NCBI GenBank assembly: GCA_036489565.1
Contig: DASXFN010000020.1
Location: 1-64,000, forward strand
Source of the DNA: JAICKN01 sp036489565
GTDB taxonomy: Bacteria; Acidobacteriota; Terriglobia; Terriglobales; Acidobacteriaceae
Reading direction: 5' to 3'
Length of the DNA: 64,000 nt
Shown one piece after another: positions 58,974 to 64,000 of this stretch. A program made the position numbers and the translations under genes. The notes under the pieces are model-generated. The model did no database searches. It was not told the DNA's origin and saw nothing but the letters and a program-made list of their open reading frames with translations. The number at the start of each line of letters is the position of its first letter. The first letter of the stretch is position 1.

Positions 58974-60839
58974 TTGCTCGACTTCTTAGGCGACTTACAA
59001 CGTACTCACAAGTGCGGAGCTTTGCGGTCCTCCGACTCCGGCAAAAAAGCCGTGCTCATGGGATGGGTGAACCGCCGCCGCGATCTTGGCAGCATTATTT
59101 TTATTGACCTGCGCGACCGCACCGGCGTCACTCAGGTAGTAGTAAATCGCGAGTTGAATGCCGCTGCGCACGATAAAGCCAGCTCCCTGCGCAACGAGTA
59201 CGTCATCGCCGTCATCGGCACCGTGAAGCAGCGCGACGCCAACACGTTCAACAAAAATATTCCCACGGGTGAGGTTGAACTCGTTGTGGACGAGTTGCGC
59301 ATTCTCAACGAATCCAAGCAGCCGCCATTTTTGCCCAGCGAAACCGTCCTGCCCAATGAAGAGATGCGCTTGAAGTATCGTTACATTGACCTGCGCCGTG
59401 ATGCCATGCAGTACAACATCGAAATGCGGCACAAAGTAACGAAGGCGATTCGCGACTATCTCTCAGCGGAAGGGTTCTTTGAAATCGAAACGCCTTTTAT
59501 GACTCGCTCCACGCCCGAAGGCGCAAGGGATTATCTCGTGCCCAGCCGCGTGCAGCCGGGGAATTTCTACGCCCTTCCGCAGTCGCCGCAGTTGTTCAAG
59601 CAGATACTGATGATCTCCGGCTTCGACCGATATTTCCAGATCGCGCGCTGCTTCCGTGATGAAGACTTGCGCGCTGACCGGCAGCCGGAATTTACGCAAA
59701 TTGATCTGGAAATGTCGTACCCACAATTGCAGATCGTTTACGACGTGGTCGAAGGGTTCGTCTCAGCTGCCTTCAAAGTTGCCGGGCACGAGATTAAAAG
59801 CAACTTCACCCGCATGAGCTATGACCAGGCGGTCCGATTGTATGGTAACGACAAGCCGGATATGCGCCTGCCCGCCATGGTGGACATTCGCGAGGCGCTC
59901 ACGCCGGAAGAACTCGAAGAGCTGGCGGCAAAATTCAAGATCAGAAAAGAATTTCCCATCCAGCTCATTCGCATTCCGAAAGCTGGAGACATTTCCGGTA
60001 CCGAGCGCCGCACGATTGGAACTTACGCCGCCTATCAGCATGTGCAGGGACCGTCGTTTGTGCAGTTGATGACTGACCCCAAGCGCTTCGCGAAGGATTA
60101 TCCGGCGATCTCGGAAAAAGTTCTGGCCTTCGCCAAGGTCGAAGCCGACGATCTGTGGCTTTTCGCTGCGGCATTGCATCGTCCGGAATCTCCGACGGTG
60201 ATGGACCAGAGCATTCAACACTTCTGCGAGAAGTGCGGCTTTTTGCGTCTCGATCTCGCGCAAAAATATGCCGAAAAGCATGGCTTATTCAAAAAGACCG
60301 GTGATCCCGCAACGGATTTTCGTTTTCTTTGGGTCACGGATTTTCCCATGTTCGAATGGGACAAAGCCGAAAAGCGCTGGAACCCCGCGCACCATCCGTT
60401 TACTTCCTTGCACGAAGAGGATATGGCCAAGCTCGAGGCCAACATTGACTCCGTGCACGATCCGAAATCGCCGCTGGGAGAGATACGCGCGCTGGCCTAT
60501 GACGTTGTGCTCAACGGGACTGAGCTCGGCTCAGGCTCCATCCGTATTCATCGCCAGGACATCCAGAAGAAAATCTTCCAGGCCCTTGGCATGGGCGATG
60601 AAGAAGCCCGCGCGCGCTTTGGATTCTTCCTTGAAGCGCTTGAATACGGCACGCCGCCACACGGAGGCATCGCCCTTGGTCTGGACCGCATTGTGATGAT
60701 CCTTGCCGGCGCCGATAGCCTGCGCGAAGTGATCCCATTCCCCAAGACCGCCCGCGCCGTGGACTTAATGGTGGACGCACCTACTCCAGTGGGCGAGAAG
60801 CAGTTGAAGGAACTGGGGATACAGATAAAGGCGCAATAG
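58974..60839 (+). CDS. aspS: Aspartyl-tRNA synthetase
   Basis: 621 aa, a bacterial-type enzyme. It starts at a TTG (58974; AAAGG just upstream). N-terminal OB anticodon domain (LMGWVNRRRDLGSIIFIDLRDRTGVTQVVVN), class II core with FLEIETPFMTRSTPEGARDYLVPSR, DEDLRADRQPEFTQIDLEMSY (motif 2), a large bacterial GAD insert (about residues 290-420) and motif 3 GIALGLDRIVMILAGADSLREVI. Charges tRNA-Asp, possibly also tRNA-Asn since an AsnRS or GatCAB is not visible here. Its last 59 bp overlap the convergent channel gene. Confidence 0.95.
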   Translation: MLDFLGDLQRTHKCGALRSSDSGKKAVLMGWVNRRRDLGSIIFIDLRDRTGVTQVVVNRELNAAAHDKASSLRNEYVIAVIGTVKQRDANTFNKNIPTGEVELVVDELRILNESKQPPFLPSETVLPNEEMRLKYRYIDLRRDAMQYNIEMRHKVTKAIRDYLSAEGFFEIETPFMTRSTPEGARDYLVPSRVQPGNFYALPQSPQLFKQILMISGFDRYFQIARCFRDEDLRADRQPEFTQIDLEMSYPQLQIVYDVVEGFVSAAFKVAGHEIKSNFTRMSYDQAVRLYGNDKPDMRLPAMVDIREALTPEELEELAAKFKIRKEFPIQLIRIPKAGDISGTERRTIGTYAAYQHVQGPSFVQLMTDPKRFAKDYPAISEKVLAFAKVEADDLWLFAAALHRPESPTVMDQSIQHFCEKCGFLRLDLAQKYAEKHGLFKKTGDPATDFRFLWVTDFPMFEWDKAEKRWNPAHHPFTSLHEEDMAKLEANIDSVHDPKSPLGEIRALAYDVVLNGTELGSGSIRIHRQDIQKKIFQALGMGDEEARARFGFFLEALEYGTPPHGGIALGLDRIVMILAGADSLREVIPFPKTARAVDLMVDAPTPVGEKQLKELGIQIKAQ

Positions 60840-61503
60840 GCTCTTCACTCCGCAACCAGCTCATCAAGTATGTTGCAGTCACGGCCCCTGCAACTTGCGT
60901 CCCAATGAATCCCGGTACGTCCAGCGGGCGAATGCCTGCGAAGCTGTCCGTAATGGACCGCGCCAGCGTCACCGCCGGATTCGCGAACGAAGTCGAAGCC
61001 GTAAACCAGTATGCCGCGGTGATGTAACAACCCACCGCAACTGGAACCGCAAGGGCGGAATTGATCCGCACGCATCCCCAGATTGCGCAAAGCAGTCCGA
61101 AGGTCGCCACAAACTCGCTGACCAGTTGCGGAAAGCCCGAGCGTTGATGCTGGGAGAGCGCATACCAATGCTGCGCGAACATCGTATGTGCCAATAGTGT
61201 TCCGAGTATGCCTCCAGCGAACTGTGCAGCTGCATAATAAAGAACCTCGTACCACGGCAAAAACTTTTTAAGTCCCATCGCCAGGCTGACGGCAGGATTC
61301 AGATGGGCGCCGGAAATCGGACTAAACGTCAGGATCAGCGCCACGAGTGCGGCTCCCGTGGCAATCGTGTTTGCCAGCAAGGCGATGGCAACGTTTCCGC
61401 CTGCGAGCCGCTCTCCCATAATGCCCGAGCCGACCACGGCGGCCACGAGGAATGCCGTACCAAGAAACTCCGCCACTACTCGTGTTCGTAGACGAAATTT
61501 CAT
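60781..61503 (-). CDS. Aquaporin/MIP-type channel of the ars operon
   Basis: 240 aa with six membrane helices and the two NPA motifs: SGAHLNPAVSLAM and FANPAVTLARS. MIP-type channels in ars operons (AqpS) pass arsenite out of the cell, or in, and replace Acr3/ArsB pumps; the context favours that role here. ATG 61503 overlaps the arsC stop by ATGA. Its C-terminus runs 59 bp into the convergent aspS end. Confidence 0.87.
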   Translation of the reverse strand: MKFRLRTRVVAEFLGTAFLVAAVVGSGIMGERLAGGNVAIALLANTIATGAALVALILTFSPISGAHLNPAVSLAMGLKKFLPWYEVLYYAAAQFAGGILGTLLAHTMFAQHWYALSQHQRSGFPQLVSEFVATFGLLCAIWGCVRINSALAVPVAVGCYITAAYWFTASTSFANPAVTLARSITDSFAGIRPLDVPGFIGTQVAGAVTATYLMSWLRSEEPIAPLSVSPVPSTASRPLE

Positions 61504-61991
61504 TGGCGGCCGATGTTGTCAATTTCTCTTTTGATCGCGAGGCTGTCCAGAGAAACAAACGGCAGATTGAGAAACAGGCGGATTCTGCGGTCCAGCATAA
61601 AGAAAGCGTCGCGGTAGGCCTTAGCAATCTGCTCCTTGCTTCCTTGTGCTGCTGCTGGATCGGGGACGCCCCAGTGGGCCGTCATTGGTTGATCCGGCCA
61701 GAAAGGGCAAACCTCTTTCGCGGCGTTGTCACAAACGGTAAAAACAAAATCGAGCTTAGGGGCGTCCGGTTTCGCAAACTCGTCCCAGCTCTTGCTTCGA
61801 AGGCCATTGATCGAGATGCTTGAAACTTCAAGCTGACGCAAGGCTTCGGGCCGGATCGCGCCAGAAGGATGGCTACCAGCGCTATAGGCGGTAAAGAACG
61901 GGCCGCTTTTTTGATTCATGATGGCCTCAGCCATAATGGAACGGGCAGAGTTTCCGGTGCATAAAAACAAAACGTTGTAATGGTGTGGCAT
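61500..61991 (-). CDS. arsC: Arsenate reductase, thioredoxin-linked LMW-PTP type
   Basis: 163 aa from the ATG at 61991 (GAGGAG upstream). The catalytic loop is FLCTGNSARS (CX5R) near the N-terminus, and VCDNAAKEVCPFWPDQP supplies the redox Cys pair as in the S. aureus pI258 enzyme. It reduces arsenate to arsenite with thioredoxin electrons. The arsI-like gene precedes it by 11 bp and the channel overlaps its stop. Confidence 0.93.
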   Translation of the reverse strand: MPHHYNVLFLCTGNSARSIMAEAIMNQKSGPFFTAYSAGSHPSGAIRPEALRQLEVSSISINGLRSKSWDEFAKPDAPKLDFVFTVCDNAAKEVCPFWPDQPMTAHWGVPDPAAAQGSKEQIAKAYRDAFFMLDRRIRLFLNLPFVSLDSLAIKREIDNIGRQ

Positions 61992-62002
61992 TGAGATTCT
62001 CC

Positions 62003-62449
62003 TCAGTTGCAGCAGCCGGGAGCGCAACAGGAAGCGGGTTCCTCAACCGTCTTCTCCGGCAAGTTGTCCTGCAGCACCACAAATGCCTCCCACTCGTTCC
62101 CATCAGGGTCGCGAACCCAGGTTTTGTCCTGCGTGGCATAGCAACAGTCGGTCTGCATTTCGTCGCGGGTAAACAAACCCGCGTCGGCCCACTTCTGGCG
62201 TATAGCCAGGACGTCCTCTGTGGAGGAAAGTTGAATGCCCATGTGGGAGAGTGCTCCGGCATCTGTGAACCTCACTTCATTGAGCGTGAAGTTCAGAGGA
62301 GGGTTCTGCACATCGAATTTGGCGTATCCCTTACGTACTTTGCTTGGCTCAATGCCGAACAGCTTGCGATAAAACTGGGTGCTGTTCTCAACATTGCTCA
62401 CATTTATGGACAGATGTGCTTTCAACGCAATTACTGATTTGTTCGGCAT
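62003..62449 (-). CDS. arsI: ArsI/CadI-family dioxygenase-like protein
   Basis: 148 aa from the ATG at 62449 (AAGGAGCG upstream). The vicinal-oxygen-chelate fold shows metal ligands His (LKAHLSINV), His (LSHMGIQL) and Glu (GNEWEAFVV), and a vicinal Cys pair in QTDCCYATQ near where ArsI binds trivalent methylarsenic. ArsI is a C-As lyase for methylarsenite; the family also contains CadI-type metal proteins of uncertain role. Extra Cys-rich tail EEPASCCAPGCCN. In operon with arsC. Confidence 0.85.
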   Translation of the reverse strand: MPNKSVIALKAHLSINVSNVENSTQFYRKLFGIEPSKVRKGYAKFDVQNPPLNFTLNEVRFTDAGALSHMGIQLSSTEDVLAIRQKWADAGLFTRDEMQTDCCYATQDKTWVRDPDGNEWEAFVVLQDNLPEKTVEEPASCCAPGCCN

Positions 62450-62479
62450 GGGTACGCTCCTTCGATATCCGTTAATCAC

Positions 62480-62495
62480 ATTCGCTAATGCGAAT
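62480..62495. promoter_or_regulatory. Candidate ArsR operator
   Basis: ATTCGC-TAAT-GCGAAT has perfect 6-bp arms and lies in the 112-bp divergent region between arsI and arsR, near where both promoters should lie. ArsR/SmtB-family repressors bind such inverted repeats. Assigned by position only. Confidence 0.5.
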
Positions 62496-62561
62496 ATGTA
62501 AAAGATATAGGTGCCCAACGTATTCGTCAAGACGCATTTGTTTTGATACGATTCAGGTGAG

Positions 62562-62954
62562 ATGAAGCCTGAATATCCATTAGCGCGATTGTTTGGCGCT
62601 TTCGCTGACCCAACCCGGCTCCGGCTCATCAACCTGATGGCCGAACAGGAAATTTGTGTCTGTTATTTCGTGCAAGTCATTGATGCGCCCCAGCCTAAGA
62701 TCTCCCGTCACCTTGCTTATCTGCGGAAGGCTGGCATTGTCGCCACGCGGCGCGAAGGGAAGTGGATGCACTACCGGCTAGTCATGCCCGGCGATCCCCA
62801 CGCCGCCATCGTGAAAGCCACCCTTGCTTCTTTGAAACAAGACAAAGAATTACAGCGTGACCTGTTGCGGCTGACCAAAGCATGTTGCGGGTCTAAGAGC
62901 CTGGTGGAACTGCTTGGGGCGCCATTACCTCGGAGCCAGTCCCTCAATAACTAG
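62562..62954 (+). CDS. arsR: ArsR-family arsenic-responsive repressor
   Basis: 130 aa. The winged helix reads ARLFGAFADPTRLRLINLMAEQEICVCYFVQVIDAPQPKISRHLAYLRKAG, with the arsenic-binding EICVC. Additional Cys pair CC in ACCGSKS near the C-terminus. Divergent to the ars operon; represses it without arsenite. The TSR-type ligand loop is intact. Confidence 0.92.
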   Translation: MKPEYPLARLFGAFADPTRLRLINLMAEQEICVCYFVQVIDAPQPKISRHLAYLRKAGIVATRREGKWMHYRLVMPGDPHAAIVKATLASLKQDKELQRDLLRLTKACCGSKSLVELLGAPLPRSQSLNN

Positions 62955-63061
62955 TTTCACTCAGTTCTTTTTCATACACAGATAAATGCCGCTTCTAGAG
63001 TCTTCCCCTTATATCGGGGTTCAGAATCAAGCAGTAGAATAACTAGGTTGCAGGGGGGCTC

Positions 63062-63316
63062 ATGCCTGATACCACATTGAATGGCACCGTCGAGAAAATT
63101 ATCAAACCGGCACATCCAGAGGAAACTGAGAAGGCGCAAATTACGGTGGAAGGCGCCGATCACCTTTACCGCGAATTGCGTATCGAGAACATTCTCAAGG
63201 ATGAGCAGGGCAATGAAGTCAGTCTGAAGCCGGGTGCGGAAGTAGAAGTAACGGTGGAAGCCGATCGCAATGGCACGGTGCCGAAGGCGGCCTCCAAAAA
63301 CTCATCAGGCTGCTGA
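63062..63316 (+). CDS. Small hypothetical protein
   Basis: 84 aa, ATG 63062 with a run of GGGGGG at normal distance. Sequence is mostly beta-strand like (NGTVEKIIKPAHPEETEKAQITVEGADHLYRELRIEN), of a kind seen as short hypothetical proteins in Acidobacteriota in my recollection. No signal, no catalytic motif. Function unknown. Confidence 0.62.
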   Translation: MPDTTLNGTVEKIIKPAHPEETEKAQITVEGADHLYRELRIENILKDEQGNEVSLKPGAEVEVTVEADRNGTVPKAASKNSSGC

Positions 63317-63496
63317 GTTAGATTTTGTAATGTCGTGAGCAAGCTTTAGCGATAGTATCTTCCTTGAGAAGTCTCCCTTCTCATATTTCTGCCATTTCCC
63401 ACAACAGCTATTGTTCGGCGTCCATGCCATTTCCCAAAGTTAGCTGTCTAGCTTGACTGACTATTAAACACCCCTGTTATTCTCTGTATCAAACGT

Positions 63497-63838
63497 ATGC
63501 AAATGATCCCTTGTCCGAAGTGCGGTATCCAAGCAGAGGCAACGATGGTTGCTGAAGAAAGTTTCGTTGGTATTCCAGATCAAAAAGTTAAATTTGCGTC
63601 ACGTTGGTTCAGAGTGGAATGTTCTGGATGCGGTTCATTTCTCCACCTTCTCAAAGTAGGGCATCACGGGACACAAGCCGAAAGGAAAATGAAGACTTTG
63701 TTTCCTAAGACTGAATGGAAACGTTTGCGGGCTGCCCTAGATGACGGGGAGCGGAGATTATTCAATGAAACTTTAGAAGGTAAACGAATGGCCGAAGCAG
63801 GAGAGGTAAAGCATTGGGTCGACATACTGAAAGGATGA
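63497..63838 (+). CDS. Zinc-ribbon hypothetical protein
   Basis: 113 aa. MIPCPKCGIQAE and VECSGCGSFLHLL give two CXXC pairs, a typical zinc ribbon; the remainder is helical with charged residues (RLRAALDDGERRLFNETLEGKRM). ATG 63497, no firm Shine-Dalgarno. The next frame starts 2 bp after its stop. The base composition is less GC-rich than the core region, so this may be an accessory segment. Confidence 0.55.
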   Translation: MQMIPCPKCGIQAEATMVAEESFVGIPDQKVKFASRWFRVECSGCGSFLHLLKVGHHGTQAERKMKTLFPKTEWKRLRAALDDGERRLFNETLEGKRMAEAGEVKHWVDILKG

Positions 63839-63840
63839 TT

Positions 63841-64000
63841 ATGGGAACTGTGCAATTCGTTTTGATATTTCTCGGATTGTTGAAAGAGTGGGTGAATTGG
63901 GAAAATTCCCGATTGGCCTTGAGGGAATGCGAAGCTGACTTAGCGGACAGCCAGTCTCAAATTGCCTTCTGGAAATCTCTTGGTGTAATGTTCGGAATCA
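63841..64000 (+). CDS. Hypothetical protein, 3'-truncated by window end
   Basis: The ATG at 63841 is two bases after the previous stop and the frame stays open to the window end (53 residues seen). The start is hydrophobic (VQFVLIFLGLLKEWVNWE) and then becomes charged and Glu/Ala-rich (SRLALRECEADLADSQSQ), like a short membrane anchor with a coiled-coil region. No assignment possible. Confidence 0.5.
   Translation, partial: MGTVQFVLIFLGLLKEWVNWENSRLALRECEADLADSQSQIAFWKSLGVMFGI

Overview
The window looks like chromosomal DNA of a Gram-negative, soil-type Acidobacteriota (Terriglobia-like). The lineage call is an inference. It rests on lipid A and lipoprotein genes (lpxD, an LpxL-type acyltransferase, lnt), a GWxTD-domain protein, beta-propeller lipoproteins, a GH16 enzyme with a Gly-rich anchored tail, DUF4097 and SYLF proteins, and intergenic GTCATCC...GGATGAC repeats. 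I see no rRNA, tRNA, CRISPR array, transposase or prophage.

Layout. 1-8.6 kb: a partial collagen-like protein, an acetyltransferase, a PuuD-like membrane protein, a secreted zinc-phospholipase-C-like protein, a ferredoxin-NADP reductase, a TetR regulator, a GWxTD protein and a beta-propeller lipoprotein. 8.8-11.7 kb: ilvC and ilvD (branched-chain amino acids). 11.8-14.5 kb: the lnt-prfB operon on the minus strand, with a clear programmed +1 frameshift in prfB. 14.8-22.6 kb: an APC permease fused to a Usp-like domain, lpxD, the lipid A acyltransferase, a SYLF protein and a LuxR-type regulator whose receiver lacks the phosphorylated Asp. 22.7-30.2 kb: small membrane and zinc-ribbon proteins, purU, moaA and a threonine aldolase. 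30.4-35.9 kb: an RND efflux operon followed by a metallophosphoesterase; then aroF.

37.1-42.8 kb is an accessory island. It holds a DUF1398 gene, a pair of 57-bp direct repeats, several hairpin elements, a type II restriction-modification cassette (two tandem paralogous C5-cytosine methyltransferases and an Mrr-like endonuclease, visibly more AT-rich than its surroundings) and an orphan BrnA-like protein. 42.8-49.2 kb: a GH16 enzyme, then an iron module: a Fur-family regulator divergent from a TonB receptor and a PiuC-type dioxygenase, with five copies of a TTGCGA-N5-TYGCAA inverted repeat between or beside them. 49.6-53.5 kb: an overlapping operon of ECF sigma factor, zinc-binding anti-sigma factor, B-box membrane protein and DUF4097 protein.

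53.7-60.8 kb: asd, a gamma carbonic anhydrase, and proS-hisS-aspS with repeats before proS and before hisS. hisS carries an unusual 351-bp in-frame insertion between motifs 1 and 2. 60.8-63 kb: an arsenic operon (arsI-like, arsC, MIP channel) divergent from arsR. The right edge has two zinc-ribbon or membrane hypothetical genes, the last one cut by the window end.

The observations most worth a second look are the HisRS insertion, the Fur-family operator cluster, the two-methyltransferase restriction cassette with inverted repeats abutting its start codon, and the degenerate LuxR receiver.
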